Assembly: GCF_000685235.1 (NCBI RefSeq)
Contig: NZ_ARYH01000002.1
Span: 124,001-188,000 of the forward strand
Origin: Hyphomonas adhaerens MHS-3
GTDB lineage: Bacteria; Pseudomonadota; Alphaproteobacteria; Caulobacterales; Hyphomonadaceae
Reading direction: 5' to 3'
DNA length: 64,000 nucleotides
Shown here: positions 38,492 to 48,191 of the stretch, piece after piece
Position numbering within the stretch: position 1 is the stretch's first letter
Layout of the letters: every line of letters begins with the position of its first letter
Program-made: the position numbers and the translations under genes
Notes under the pieces: generated by a model
Seen by the model: the letters and a program-made list of their open reading frames with translations, nothing else
What the model was told of the DNA's origin: nothing
The model's database searches: none

Positions 38492-39696
38492 AGCTTCCCT
38501 TCGGCCCCGGAGCGCTTGTCGCCGCTGCCTTTATCGGGCCCGGAACCGTGACAGCCTGCACCATGGCTGGTGCGAATTTCGGGTACGCCCTGATCTGGGC
38601 TCTGGTTTTCGCGACGGTGGCCACGGTGGTGCTGCAGGACATGTCTGCCCGGCTTGGGATCGCGGGAGGCATGGGCCTTGGCGAAGCTCTGGTGGCGCCG
38701 GGGACGCCTGTTGCGCTCAAATGGCTTTCGATCGTGCTTGTCCTGGCTGCCCTCGCGCTTGGGAACGCGGCCTATGAGGCGGGAAACCTCTCCGGTGGAG
38801 CGCTGGGGGCAGGGGCGGCGTTCGGGCTGCCGGCAGGGTCGCAGCGCTTGGTTGTATGGGGACTGGCAGCTCTGGCAGCAGTCGTGCTGGTAATCGGCCG
38901 ATACAAGGTGTTGGAGCGACTTCTGGTAGGCCTTGTCATCCTGATGAGTCTGGCCTTTGCAGGGAGCCTGGTCCTCGTGCGCCCGGATATCTCTGCATTG
39001 ATGGGCGGACTTCGGCCGGGCCTCCCTGAAGGCAGCCTTCTGACGGCGATTGCTCTGATCGGTACGACGATTGTGCCTTACAACCTGTTCCTCCACGCCG
39101 CATCGGTCCGTGAGAAATGGCCTGAAGGCGGCACGGAGGCCTTGCGCGCAGCAAGTGCAGACACGCGTGTCTCCATTGGCCTGGGCGGTCTGATCTCGAT
39201 CCTGATCCTGTCCACCGCGGCGGCCAGCCTGTTCGGCTCTGGCATGATCATTCAGAACGCAGGTGACATGGCTGCCAGCCTTGAACCCGCTTACGGTCCT
39301 GTGGCGCGCCTCATGGTGGGAACCGGACTGTTCGCCGCCGGACTTTCGTCTGCTGTTACCGCGCCAATCGCGACAGCCTATGCCGTCTGCGAAGTGACCG
39401 GGCGTGCGAAGCGGGGCAAAACCTTCCGTGGTATTGCACTCGCTGTATTGGCCGTCGGAACCATGATTGCGTCCCTGGGTATCAAGCCTGTGACTCTGAT
39501 CCTGATCGCTCAGGTCGCGAATGGGGCGCTTCTTCCGATCATCGCGGTCTTCCTGATCGTCACAATGAACCGGCGCTCCATTCTCGGAGACAATGTCAAC
39601 GGACTCTGGAGCAATGTACTCGGCGGGGCAGTGGTCATCGTAGCGGCGGGCTTTGGTGTCCGGCTGGTCATGCGGGCTCTGGGACTATGGCCATGA
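38488..39696 (+). CDS. NRAMP-fold transporter lacking the metal-binding residues (YcsG-like)
   Basis: 402-residue polytopic membrane protein with about 11 helices and the LeuT/NRAMP fold. TM1 aligns with NRAMP but reads GPGT (residues 17-20) instead of DPGN, and TM6 reads VPY (196-198) instead of MPH, so the Asp, Asn and Met that bind manganese or iron and the His of the pathway are all gone. It lies directly before pxpABC, as YcsG does in Bacillus subtilis. Transport of 5-oxoproline or another small organic compound, not a divalent metal, is inferred. Confidence 0.8.
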   Translation: MKLPFGPGALVAAAFIGPGTVTACTMAGANFGYALIWALVFATVATVVLQDMSARLGIAGGMGLGEALVAPGTPVALKWLSIVLVLAALALGNAAYEAGNLSGGALGAGAAFGLPAGSQRLVVWGLAALAAVVLVIGRYKVLERLLVGLVILMSLAFAGSLVLVRPDISALMGGLRPGLPEGSLLTAIALIGTTIVPYNLFLHAASVREKWPEGGTEALRAASADTRVSIGLGGLISILILSTAAASLFGSGMIIQNAGDMAASLEPAYGPVARLMVGTGLFAAGLSSAVTAPIATAYAVCEVTGRAKRGKTFRGIALAVLAVGTMIASLGIKPVTLILIAQVANGALLPIIAVFLIVTMNRRSILGDNVNGLWSNVLGGAVVIVAAGFGVRLVMRALGLWP

Positions 39697-40445
39697 GTAC
39701 CCGTATTTGCCTCAACGCGGATGTGGGGGAGTTGCCTGGTGACAATGGCCGCGCGCTCGATCGTGCGATTCTGGACGTCGTGACCCGCTGCAACATCGCC
39801 TGCGGCGGCCATGCCGGGGATGATGAGAGCATGGCGGCGACGATCCACGCGGCCGTCGCGCGCAAAGTACTGACCGGAGCACATCCTTCCTATCCGGATC
39901 GCGAAGGCTTTGGCCGAGCGCGCCCGAATATCAGCAATGAGGCCCTCGAACAGTCGCTCCTTTCGCAAGTGCGGACCTTGAAGGCGATTGCGCACGGACA
40001 AGGCGCAACCGTCGCACACCTGAAGCCACATGGCTCGCTCTACAATGATGCCGCCAAGGACGAGAGCCTGGCCGAAATGGTCGTCTCCATCTGCCTGCGG
40101 TTGGGCATTCCGGAACTGCTCGGCCCGCCGGACTCGGCTCTGGAGCTAAAGGCAAGAAACGTGGGCCTTGTCTTCGCCGCAGAAGCATTTGCTGACCGGT
40201 CCTATGAAGCGGATGGCCACCTCACACCGCGTGCGCTGCCCGGCGCGGTCATGACCGATGAGGCCAAGCAATTGGAGCAAGCCCTGTCTATCATTGTGGC
40301 GGGTGAAGTATCTGCGAGAACGGGCGAGCGCGTGCGGCTACGTGCGGAAACGATCTGCCTGCACGGCGACACGCCCGGAGCCGCAGGATCAGCCTTTGCG
40401 CTGAAAAAAGCATTGATGGCGCGTGGCATAGAGATCACGGCCTGA
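39693..40445 (+). CDS. pxpA: 5-oxoprolinase subunit A (LamB/YcsF family)
   Basis: Subunit of the three-protein ATP-dependent prokaryotic 5-oxoprolinase, which opens pyroglutamate to glutamate. Family segments: LNADVGE at the N-terminus, CNIACGGHAGD, GAHPSYPDREGFGR, HLKPHGSLYNDAA and EAFADRSYEADGHLTPR. ATG 39693 overlaps the transporter stop (ATGA); ATG 39687 two codons earlier is the alternative. 250 residues. Confidence 0.95.
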   Translation: MSTRICLNADVGELPGDNGRALDRAILDVVTRCNIACGGHAGDDESMAATIHAAVARKVLTGAHPSYPDREGFGRARPNISNEALEQSLLSQVRTLKAIAHGQGATVAHLKPHGSLYNDAAKDESLAEMVVSICLRLGIPELLGPPDSALELKARNVGLVFAAEAFADRSYEADGHLTPRALPGAVMTDEAKQLEQALSIIVAGEVSARTGERVRLRAETICLHGDTPGAAGSAFALKKALMARGIEITA

Positions 40446-40448
40446 GAC

Positions 40449-41081
40449 ATGCCAGCATTCCATCTGTTCTTTCTGGGAGATGACGCAGTAGCGGTCCAGC
40501 CAAACGACCGGGCTCTGCGACACCCGCTTGCAAAGGCGTTGCGGGACTCAGGTGAATGGATTGATACGGTTCCCGGCAAGGAAGTTGTGGCCGTGCATTT
40601 CGACCCGCTGGCCCTTCGCCCGACTGAGGCCATGGGCAAGCTTGAAGACTGGCTTTCCAGTTTCCGAGCGGGGGCTTTTGAACCCGGTCGACCAATTGAT
40701 CTGCATCTCGATTGCTCAGCAGATCACGCGCCTGACCTTCAGACACTGGCAGATCAGAACGGCCTGACACCACATACATTGCTTGAGCGCGTGACCGGAA
40801 GTGAACTGGTCGTTGATATGCTCGGGTTCACGCCGGGTTTTGCTTACGTTGAAGGACTTGATCCAACTTTGAAGGCGGAACGCCTGGCTGTGCCCCGGCA
40901 GAAGGTTATGGCCGGGGCAGTGGGGCTCGTCAGTGGTCAGCTGGGATTCTACGGGCTGACGGGTCCCGGCGGGTGGCCCATCATTGGCCGGCTGACGGAG
41001 ACGCTTTTCGATCCTGAACGAGCAGCACCTTTCCTGCTTGAAGAAGGGCAGGTCGTCCGACTTCATCTGGTGGACGTCTGA
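40449..41081 (+). CDS. pxpB: 5-oxoprolinase subunit B (KipI family)
   Basis: KipI/allophanate-hydrolase subunit 1 type protein, 210 residues. The most conserved block is present: MLGFTPGFAYVEGLDP, then the basic RLAVPRQKVMAGAVGLVSGQ (ends quoted) and GGWPIIGRT-like GGWPIIGRLTETLFDP. Works with PxpA and PxpC; the next gene starts 1 base after its stop. Confidence 0.93.
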   Translation: MPAFHLFFLGDDAVAVQPNDRALRHPLAKALRDSGEWIDTVPGKEVVAVHFDPLALRPTEAMGKLEDWLSSFRAGAFEPGRPIDLHLDCSADHAPDLQTLADQNGLTPHTLLERVTGSELVVDMLGFTPGFAYVEGLDPTLKAERLAVPRQKVMAGAVGLVSGQLGFYGLTGPGGWPIIGRLTETLFDPERAAPFLLEEGQVVRLHLVDV

Positions 41082-41082
41082 G

Positions 41083-42012
41083 ATGTCGTTCAAGGTTCTG
41101 AAACCCGGCGTGCAGGCCACGCTACAGGCCGCCCCCAGATCGGGGACACGTCATTTGGGCGTGCCAGCGTCCGGACCGGCGGACGGTCTTTCCATGGCAC
41201 TCGCAAATCGGCTTGTGGGGAATCCCTCTGATGCGTGCGCAATCGAAATGCCTTTTGGTCTCGTTTCGCTTGAGGCCTCCACCGATTGCGCCATCGCCTT
41301 TGCCGGTGCGCCTGCTGTGATTGAGCTTGCCGGCAACAATGCGCCAATGCACCGAACACTCTACATCCGCGCCGGAGAGACCGTCTCGGTTGGGGCTGCA
41401 GAAATCGGCGCCCGCTTTTATATGGCCGTCTCAGGCGGTTTCCTGGCGGACGATTTCCTCGGCAGCGCGTCAACCTGTTTGCCAGCGATGGTCGGCGGCC
41501 TAAGAGGGCGCGCTTTGCAGGCTGGTGACTGTCTCGGCACAGGAGAGCAGGAACCATCTTTTGATGAGCTGGAGACCCCGGAGAATATGCTTCAGGCCTT
41601 CACGCACGCTTTTGCTTTGCGATGCGTGGACGGCCCGGATGCAGAGCTGATTCCTGGTTGGGAGAGCGGGCAGGACTATGAGGCGACGCGGCGTGCCGAT
41701 CGGACCGGGATTGAAATTTCAGGCTCATGGCCGCCTCTAACAGATGCCGGCCTCAAACCGAGCGCGCCTGTGTTTCCGGGAACTGTACAGCTCACTCCTT
41801 CCGGCAATGCCTTTGTCCTTCTGCCGGATTCGCAGACCACCGGCGGATATCCTCACGTCCTTCAGGTGATCCGGGCGGACCGCCACTTGCTGGGGCAGAT
41901 CCGGCCGGGCGACCGGATTCACTTTCTGAAGCGCACACCGGATGAAGCGGCAACGGATCTGCGCCGCAAGACGGCGTACTTCCGGGACTGGTTGCCTGAC
42001 TTGTCGCTCTAG
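41083..42012 (+). CDS. pxpC: 5-oxoprolinase subunit C (KipA family biotin-dependent-carboxylase-like domain)
   Basis: KipA/allophanate-hydrolase subunit 2 type protein, 309 residues. Seen: PGVQATLQ...RHLGVPASGPADGLSMALANRLVGN at the start, then YMAVSGGF and the late QLTPSGNAFVLLPDSQTTGGYPHV block. ATG 41083 is chosen by homology. The TAG stop is part of a CTAG shared with the convergent ccoS. Confidence 0.94.
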   Translation: MSFKVLKPGVQATLQAAPRSGTRHLGVPASGPADGLSMALANRLVGNPSDACAIEMPFGLVSLEASTDCAIAFAGAPAVIELAGNNAPMHRTLYIRAGETVSVGAAEIGARFYMAVSGGFLADDFLGSASTCLPAMVGGLRGRALQAGDCLGTGEQEPSFDELETPENMLQAFTHAFALRCVDGPDAELIPGWESGQDYEATRRADRTGIEISGSWPPLTDAGLKPSAPVFPGTVQLTPSGNAFVLLPDSQTTGGYPHVLQVIRADRHLLGQIRPGDRIHFLKRTPDEAATDLRRKTAYFRDWLPDLSL

Positions 42013-42158
42013 AGTGGCTTGTCTTCGTCTATGAGAATGCGGTTCGCAGAGCCAGCGGGATCATCGAACTGTCCGGATCGGACGGACCAGATAAATGCGC
42101 CGAGGCCGAGCAGGCCCATGAACAGGGCGATCGGAATAAGAAACAGAATTCCGGTCAT
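42009..42158 (-). CDS. ccoS: cbb3-type cytochrome oxidase assembly protein CcoS (FixS)
   Basis: 49-residue protein: one membrane helix (about residues 5-25, rich in Leu and Gly) containing IALFMGLLGLGAFIWSVRSG, then FDDPAGSANRILIDED, the usual CcoS ending. It is required for cofactor insertion into CcoN. It starts 1 base after ccoI ends, completing ccoGHIS. Its stop lies in the CTAG shared with pxpC. Confidence 0.92.
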   Translation of the reverse strand: MTGILFLIPIALFMGLLGLGAFIWSVRSGQFDDPAGSANRILIDEDKPL

Positions 42159-42159
42159 G

Positions 42160-44376
42160 TCACGTTCCTTCCGTAAAGGCTGCAAGACGGATCGCGTTCA
42201 GCGATACAGCCACAGATGAAAAGGACATTGCAAGTGCGGCGACCAGCGGTGTGGCATGGCCCGTTACGGCAATGGGGATTGCGACCAGGTTGTAGAGCGC
42301 TGCAAAGGTGAAGTTTTCCAGCATGACACTCCGTGTGCGCTTGGAAATTTTCAACAGCACAGGCAGTGAAGAAATGCCGCCCGAATAGACCGCATCACTT
42401 GCCGCCTGGCTAATGTCGATGGCTGTCCCGGGCGTTACCGATGCGTGTGCCAGTGAAAGAGCGCCAGCGTCATTCAGGCCATCACCGACCATCAGGACTT
42501 TGTGTCCCTGATCGCGCAACGTCTCCAGATAGGCGGCCTTGTCGCGCGGGGATGCCGCGGATTTGTAGTTGGTAACCCCAAGTTCACGCGCGACTTCCGA
42601 GACGCGCTCTTCCGTGTCACCGGACAGGATTTCCGTTTGGTATCCGGCGTTTTCCAGCGCGGCGATCGCATGTTCGGTGCCGGGGATCAGCCGGTCTGAA
42701 AATTCCAGTGCGACCGGCTCTTCATCGCCACGCTGAAGATAAAGGTTTCGGGTATGAGAGTCGCCACCGTCTATTCCGATCCAGCGGCCAGACCCCAGAC
42801 GCAAGAGCTCGCCTTCAACGGTCGCTTCCAGCCCGCAACCGGGCAGTTCCTTTACATTGGCAAGAACAGGCCCCGGACCCGCAGCGTCGGAAATGGCGCG
42901 CGAAAGCGGATGGCGACTGGACCGCGCCAGAAGGGCGGCATCCGCGATAACGTCCTTGTTCGTTCCGTCATTGAGCTGCGGAACGCCAAGAGACAAAGTC
43001 CCCGTCTTGTCCAGTACGATCCGGTCAACCGACGCAAAGCGTTCAAGGGCATCTCCGGATTTCAGGAAGATGCCGAGCTGGAACAGTTTGCCCGCAGCCA
43101 CCACATGAGCGACGGGGGCGGCCAGGGCGAGGGCGCAAGGGCACGTGATGATGAGCGTTGAAACCGCGATCAAAATGGCTTCGCGGAAACTGGCGCCGGC
43201 AAGCATCCAGCCGATAAAGGTCAGCGCTGCGGCCGAGTGCACGAAGGGAACATACAAGGCAACGGCTTTATCGGCGATTCTGCGATAGGCAGATCGCCGC
43301 TGTTCTCCCGCTTCCAGCATCCGGCCAATGTCTGCGAGCAGGGAGTCAGACGCGCGTGAGAGCGCTTTTGCCTGTATGGGGCCGGAAAGATTTACTGCCC
43401 CCGCATAGATTCGCATGCCTTTTGACAGGACGTGAGGCGCGCTTTCTCCGGTGACCAGGCTTTCGTCGAGTTCACAAAACTCGTCAGAGAGCGCCATATC
43501 GACAACGGCCCGCTCGCCTTGGGCCAGCAGGATGTTGTCACCCGGCGCAACCACGCCGGGGTTCACCTTGATGGCATTTCCATCGCAGTCGATCCTTGTA
43601 ACGGCCCGGTTGGACATGCCTGCAAGGTCGTTTGCGGCAGAACAGGCCCGGCGCCTGACGCGCGCATCCAGGAAACGGCCGATCAGCAGGAAAAAGATCA
43701 ACATCGCGGCGGCATCAAAATAGGCGTGCTCGCCACCACGGATCGTTTCAACGACGCTGACGGAGAAAGCCAGGACGATGGCCAGGGAGATTGGCACGTC
43801 CATATTGGCGCGCCCGCGCTTCAGTACCGACCAGGCGGACCGGAAGAATGGCCGGCCCGAGAAGGCGATCGCGGGCAGGGCGATGACGCCGGAAATGGCG
43901 TGCATGATCTGTTTAGTATTCGCGCCCATCTCACCCGCGCCAGACCAGACGGAAACCGACAGCAGCATGATGTTCGCAGCGGCAAAGGCAGCGACGCCCA
44001 TGGCGAGCAAGAGCTCACGCTCCTCCTTGCGCTGGACCTCGTCAGCATCTGTTTCCGCGGCAGCGCTGACGCCGTAGCCGAGACTGGAAACCGTTTCTGC
44101 GATCTCTGAAGCGGGCAGGGGGCCCTGCCAGGTGACAATGAACTTGCCAGTGGACAAGTTCAGCCGCGCTTCGGAGACACCCTCTAGCGCACTGACTGAT
44201 TTCTCGATCTTGGCAAGGCATCCGGCGCATTTCGCGCCCGATACATGCAACTCCAAATGTTGGAGCTTGCCACTTTTTTGCACGAACGCTGAGAGGCCCG
44301 CAAAAGGCGACTCCTGATCTGGCGTGTCGCCGAGGGACCAATCACGCGTGTGCGCGAGGACGTCCGTCGTGCTCAT
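42160..44376 (-). CDS. ccoI: Copper-translocating P-type ATPase CcoI (FixI)
   Basis: P1B-type ATPase supplying copper for cbb3 oxidase assembly. 738 residues: N-terminal heavy-metal-associated domain with CAGC, eight membrane helices, transport motif ITCPCALAL, phosphorylation motif VLDKTGTLSLG, HP dipeptide in SSRHPLSRAI, and GDGLNDAGAL. Overlaps ccoH by 4 bases. The genetic context points to oxidase maturation, not copper resistance. Confidence 0.95.
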   Translation of the reverse strand: MSTTDVLAHTRDWSLGDTPDQESPFAGLSAFVQKSGKLQHLELHVSGAKCAGCLAKIEKSVSALEGVSEARLNLSTGKFIVTWQGPLPASEIAETVSSLGYGVSAAAETDADEVQRKEERELLLAMGVAAFAAANIMLLSVSVWSGAGEMGANTKQIMHAISGVIALPAIAFSGRPFFRSAWSVLKRGRANMDVPISLAIVLAFSVSVVETIRGGEHAYFDAAAMLIFFLLIGRFLDARVRRRACSAANDLAGMSNRAVTRIDCDGNAIKVNPGVVAPGDNILLAQGERAVVDMALSDEFCELDESLVTGESAPHVLSKGMRIYAGAVNLSGPIQAKALSRASDSLLADIGRMLEAGEQRRSAYRRIADKAVALYVPFVHSAAALTFIGWMLAGASFREAILIAVSTLIITCPCALALAAPVAHVVAAGKLFQLGIFLKSGDALERFASVDRIVLDKTGTLSLGVPQLNDGTNKDVIADAALLARSSRHPLSRAISDAAGPGPVLANVKELPGCGLEATVEGELLRLGSGRWIGIDGGDSHTRNLYLQRGDEEPVALEFSDRLIPGTEHAIAALENAGYQTEILSGDTEERVSEVARELGVTNYKSAASPRDKAAYLETLRDQGHKVLMVGDGLNDAGALSLAHASVTPGTAIDISQAASDAVYSGGISSLPVLLKISKRTRSVMLENFTFAALYNLVAIPIAVTGHATPLVAALAMSFSSVAVSLNAIRLAAFTEGT

Positions 44377-44882
44377 GGAATGATCAGTTTCTTGCTCGCG
44401 ACAAACTCAACGTCATCTGTACGGTAAGGCACGGTCGCCTGGACGCGCGCTTCCCAGACACCTTTGTCGAGCAATGAAATATCGGCGAAGTAGTCTCCGT
44501 CAGGACCGCGTTGCAGGACGATTGGCACATCTTCCACGCCGGTCACTGTCCGGCGCAGCTGTGCCTGGATGTCCTGAGTCGCCAGAGGCGCCCCTTCGCG
44601 ATCCAGAAGCCGGACCACGAGGCGGTCTCCCGCCTCGGTAGGCGTCAGGCCGATCTGGGCGGACCAGCCTTGTTGTTTCTGGATGCGGCGTGCCGAGATT
44701 GCTTCATTGTAGTGAAGGCCCTGCAGGTAGGATTTTTGTTCGTCCTCACCGGGGAAGGAACTCAAGGCCGCCCAGAGGAATATGCCGTTCACGATAAACA
44801 TGAACCCGAAGAACGCGCAGAGAAGCAGGAACACATGCAAGCCGGTCAGGCGAAACGACTTTCTGGTAGCTGTAGCGGGCAT
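44373..44882 (-). CDS. ccoH: FixH/CcoH family protein
   Basis: 169 residues with one membrane helix near residues 14-38 and a periplasmic domain; LLCAFFGFMFIVNGIF and the following SSFPGEDEQKSY stretch fit FixH. FixH stabilises the cbb3 complex and its assembly intermediates. The ATG overlaps the ccoG stop (TGATG); an in-frame TTG one codon earlier is less likely. Confidence 0.9.
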   Translation of the reverse strand: MPATATRKSFRLTGLHVFLLLCAFFGFMFIVNGIFLWAALSSFPGEDEQKSYLQGLHYNEAISARRIQKQQGWSAQIGLTPTEAGDRLVVRLLDREGAPLATQDIQAQLRRTVTGVEDVPIVLQRGPDGDYFADISLLDKGVWEARVQATVPYRTDDVEFVASKKLIIP

Positions 44883-46327
44883 CAATTGTCTCCCTGAACA
44901 AACACGGCAGCCGCATCTTCTGTTTCGCCAGTCGCCGTGTCCTTAACGAGGACAGAATAGTCGACGCGTGGGGATTTGTCGTCAGAACTCCGGGTGACCA
45001 GCATGCGGAACCGGGAGACACCATGACCATTCAGGTCCAGTTCCACAGAGCCGTCTTCTTCGGTTTGCAGGCCGATCATTTGGAGTGTGGCGCCATCAAG
45101 GCCTTCGATTTCGATCTCCACATGGCGGCTCGCAGCTGCCTTGTTGACCAGTTTCAATGTGTAACCGTTCCGGATATCGCCGTTGGACAGGCGCACGAAT
45201 GGCGGAGACCGGTCCTTCAGAACGTTCACCTCGAAGGTCGACTTGTTGAAGTACCCGAAGGAAACCATGGAGCCGATAATCAGCATCAGCGCGCCATAAA
45301 GCAGGGTCCTCGGGCGCAGGATTTTGTAGGTCGGCTTGCGGCCAGCGACCCTGTCCGCAACTGCGACGTCGGTGTCGTAGGCGATCAGTCCGGTCGGACG
45401 GCCAATCTTTTTCATGATGTCGTCGCATGCATCGATACACAAAGCGCAATGGATACATTCGAGTTGCGCGCCGTCGCGGATATCGATTCCCATCGGACAG
45501 ACCTGAACGCACTGTTTGCAATCGATGCAATCGCCGCGGCCTTCCCAGCTTTCGCCTTTGCGGTGCGGGCCACGCGGCTCGCCGCGATCGAACCTGTAGG
45601 TCACATTCAGGGCGTTCTCGTCGGTAAGGGCGCCCTGGATACGAGGCCATGGGCACATATAGGTGCAGACCTGTTCACGCATCCAACCTGCCAGGAAGTA
45701 TGTCGTGAACGTCAAAATGCCGGCAAAGAAGTAAGCCGTCAGCGGTGCTTGCCCCGTGAACCAGCCCTTCGCGACGGTTGGCGCATCGTGCCAGTAGAGT
45801 ATGAAGGCGCCACCGGTCCAGAATGCGATCACAAGCCAGATCAGGTGTTTGCCCAGCTTCCGCCAGGCCTTGTTGAATGACCAGGGCTGAGCGTCGAGAC
45901 GCATGCGCGCCGCACGGTCTCCTTCAAAAGCGCGCTCTACCCAAATGAAAAGATCTGTCCAGACGGTTTGCGGGCATGTGTAACCACACCAGGCCCGGCC
46001 GAAGAGAGACGTAACCAGAAACAGACCGAGCGTCGCAAAAATCAACAGCCCGGCAAGGTAGTACAATTCCTGCGGCCAGATTTCGAACCAGAAAAAGTAG
46101 AATTTCTCGCCTGCGAAATCCGCCAGAACGGCCTGATCGGGAATGCCTTCCCCACGCGGCCACCGGATCCAGGGCAGGGCATAATAGATGCCCAGGGTGA
46201 CGGCCATCACGACCCACTTGATCATCCGAAATTTGCCATGGGCAAGTTTCGGGTAAATCTGCTTCCGGCCTTCATAAAGGGAAGGCGGAGTCGGATTGGA
46301 CTTCGTGTGATCGATGACAGTCGTCAT
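44882..46327 (-). CDS. ccoG: cbb3 oxidase accessory ferredoxin-like protein CcoG (FixG)
   Basis: Membrane protein with two 4Fe-4S clusters, proposed to reduce copper for the oxidase. 481 residues: five or so membrane helices, GRAWCGYTCPQTVW, MCPWPRIQGAL, then the ferredoxin cysteines in CIDCKQCVQVCPMGID and CIHCALCIDACD, and a C-terminal IG-like FixG domain (about 360-481). Start of the ccoGHIS set, 33 bases after ccoP. Confidence 0.95.
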   Translation of the reverse strand: MTTVIDHTKSNPTPPSLYEGRKQIYPKLAHGKFRMIKWVVMAVTLGIYYALPWIRWPRGEGIPDQAVLADFAGEKFYFFWFEIWPQELYYLAGLLIFATLGLFLVTSLFGRAWCGYTCPQTVWTDLFIWVERAFEGDRAARMRLDAQPWSFNKAWRKLGKHLIWLVIAFWTGGAFILYWHDAPTVAKGWFTGQAPLTAYFFAGILTFTTYFLAGWMREQVCTYMCPWPRIQGALTDENALNVTYRFDRGEPRGPHRKGESWEGRGDCIDCKQCVQVCPMGIDIRDGAQLECIHCALCIDACDDIMKKIGRPTGLIAYDTDVAVADRVAGRKPTYKILRPRTLLYGALMLIIGSMVSFGYFNKSTFEVNVLKDRSPPFVRLSNGDIRNGYTLKLVNKAAASRHVEIEIEGLDGATLQMIGLQTEEDGSVELDLNGHGVSRFRMLVTRSSDDKSPRVDYSVLVKDTATGETEDAAAVFVQGDN

Positions 46328-46360
46328 TACCTGGGCACCAATTAATTGTTTGGGCTGCGC

Positions 46361-47248
46361 TTATTCACCGCCACTAAGCGAGTGCACGTAAACAGCCAGG
46401 GCCTTGATGGTCGCATCGTCGAGACGATCCTGCCATGCCGGCATGTGGGAGTTACGGGCATTCGTAATCGTGGCGCGGATATCAGACGGGTTCGAGCCGT
46501 AAAGCCACTCAGCGTCTGTGAGATTAGGCGCCCCGACATCACGAGAGCCTTTGGCATCCATACCGTGGCAGCTCGCACAGTTCGTCTGGAACAACTCACT
46601 CCCGCGCGCGACCGCACCTGCGTTCGCTTCGTGGCCGCTGACACTGAGCACATATTGAACCAGGTCATCGATCTGAGTCGATGTCAGCAGTCCATCACGG
46701 CCGAAGGCTGGCATGGCGGAGAACCGGGTTTCCGGGTCTTCTTCATGACGGATGCCATGGCGCACGGTCTGCTCGATACCATCAAGCGTTCCATCCCAAA
46801 GCCACACGTCGTCAGCCAGCATCGGGTAGCCTTTGGCACCCCGGCCGCCAGAGCCGTGGCAAGTGGCACAGTTATCACCGAAGGCACTTTCCCCCATAGC
46901 CATGGCGAATTGCTGCAGGTCCAGATTGTTCTGGATGTCCTGTAGCGATGCGTCCAGCAGCTGGGCCGAAGCGGCGCTGCGTTGCTCATGTAGCGAGGCC
47001 ACGCTCTCGGCGACCGCATCCCGGTCAGACATGCCGAGCACACCAGGGGTGTTCCGGCTGCCCATGCCAGGAAGCGAAGGTAGGGCCGGCATGGCGATCA
47101 TGTAGAGGATCGCCCAGAAGATCGTGCCATACCAGATATACAGCCACCAGCGGGGAAGGGGGTTGTTCAGCTCTTTGATGCCGTCCCAGGAATGCCCGGT
47201 TGTTTCCACGCCGGACAGGGCATCAACTTCCTTGTCGGTCTCACTCAT
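46361..47248 (-). CDS. ccoP: cbb3-type cytochrome c oxidase subunit III (CcoP/FixP)
   Basis: Dihaem c-type subunit that brings electrons to the oxidase. 295 residues from ATG 47248: soluble start, membrane helix near residues 34-53 (WWLYIWYGTIFWAILYMIA), and two haem sites, CATCH at 127-131 and CASCH at 224-228. The chosen ATG has CCTGGAG upstream and overlaps the ccoQ 3' end by 8 bases; an ATG 6 codons upstream is possible. Confidence 0.95.
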   Translation of the reverse strand: MSETDKEVDALSGVETTGHSWDGIKELNNPLPRWWLYIWYGTIFWAILYMIAMPALPSLPGMGSRNTPGVLGMSDRDAVAESVASLHEQRSAASAQLLDASLQDIQNNLDLQQFAMAMGESAFGDNCATCHGSGGRGAKGYPMLADDVWLWDGTLDGIEQTVRHGIRHEEDPETRFSAMPAFGRDGLLTSTQIDDLVQYVLSVSGHEANAGAVARGSELFQTNCASCHGMDAKGSRDVGAPNLTDAEWLYGSNPSDIRATITNARNSHMPAWQDRLDDATIKALAVYVHSLSGGE

Positions 47249-47402
47249 CTCCAGGTTCCCCTTCATCGAGCGGCCAGTGAGCCGCTGCTTGGAATTTTTC
47301 CTTGTTCGAGGGCCACAGTGCATACGCAACTGCGACGGCGAACATCAGAACGAAGAAGCCCAGGCCCCATGTCTGGGCAAATTTTGACAGAATCTCATAC
47401 AT
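47241..47402 (-). CDS. ccoQ: cbb3-type oxidase subunit CcoQ (FixQ)
   Basis: 53-residue single-helix subunit that stabilises the complex: MYEILSKFAQTWGL, a helix FFVLMFAVAVAYALWP, then a Lys/Glu-rich tail. The open frame extends upstream but homology fixes the ATG at 47402. Lies between ccoO and ccoP as expected. Confidence 0.9.
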   Translation of the reverse strand: MYEILSKFAQTWGLGFFVLMFAVAVAYALWPSNKEKFQAAAHWPLDEGEPGDE

Positions 47403-47412
47403 GGCCCTGCCC

Positions 47413-48180
47413 CTACCTGCGGTTATCCAGGTCGTCGGCTTCATAGGTGGAGAAATCCACCAACGTGCCAACCATCTGGAGATAAGCGACGAGTGCGTCG
47501 AGTTCGGTCACCTTTTCCGGGTTGCCGTCATAGTCGGCGATCCGGACTGATCCTTCGCGCCCGGCAGCTTCCTCATAGCGGGCAACGAGCGCGTCCTGCG
47601 CATCATAGTCCGCGTCGGGATCTGCCTGAGCGATCAGGTCAGCCTGAGCGTTCTCGATCATTTCGTCGGTGTACGGAACCCCTTCGAAACGAAGCGCCTT
47701 CAGGTGGTCATCAATCGTTTCGTAGTGGAGCGTGTTGTCCGCCAGGAATGCGTAAGGCGGCATCACCGATTCAGGCACCATGGATTGGGGATCTTTCAGG
47801 TGATCCACGTGCCATGTGTCCGAGTACTTGCCTCCGACACGGGCAAGGTCAGGCCCTGTCCGTTTGGAGCCCCACTGGAACGGGTGATCGTACATGCTTT
47901 CCGCAGCCAGCGAATAGTGACCGTAACGTTCCACCTCGTCCCGTAGCGGACGAACCATCTGTGAGTGGCAGACATAGCAGCCTTCACGGATGTAGACGTT
48001 GCGGCCGGCCAGTTCGAGCGGCGTGTAAGGGCGCATGCCTTCAACTTTCTCGATCGTGTTCTCGAGATAGAAGAGTGGTGCGATCTCCACGATCCCGCCG
48101 ATGGCAACGGTGACCAGGATGCCGAGCGTGAGAGCCAGAGAGTGACGCTCAAGCGTTTCGTGCTTTTTCATCAAGCCCAT
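47413..48180 (-). CDS. ccoO: cbb3-type cytochrome c oxidase subunit II (CcoO/FixO)
   Basis: Monohaem c subunit, 255 residues. N-terminal membrane anchor (about 14-36), haem site [17 protein letters not shown] with CxxCH at 68-72, and the downstream Met-ligand region ([11 protein letters not shown]). GGAGA lies just before the ATG. Placed 11 bases after ccoN. Confidence 0.97.
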   Translation of the reverse strand: MGLMKKHETLERHSLALTLGILVTVAIGGIVEIAPLFYLENTIEKVEGMRPYTPLELAGRNVYIREGCYVCHSQMVRPLRDEVERYGHYSLAAESMYDHPFQWGSKRTGPDLARVGGKYSDTWHVDHLKDPQSMVPESVMPPYAFLADNTLHYETIDDHLKALRFEGVPYTDEMIENAQADLIAQADPDADYDAQDALVARYEEAAGREGSVRIADYDGNPEKVTELDALVAYLQMVGTLVDFSTYEADDLDNRR

Positions 48181-48191
48181 GAGTAAGTCTC

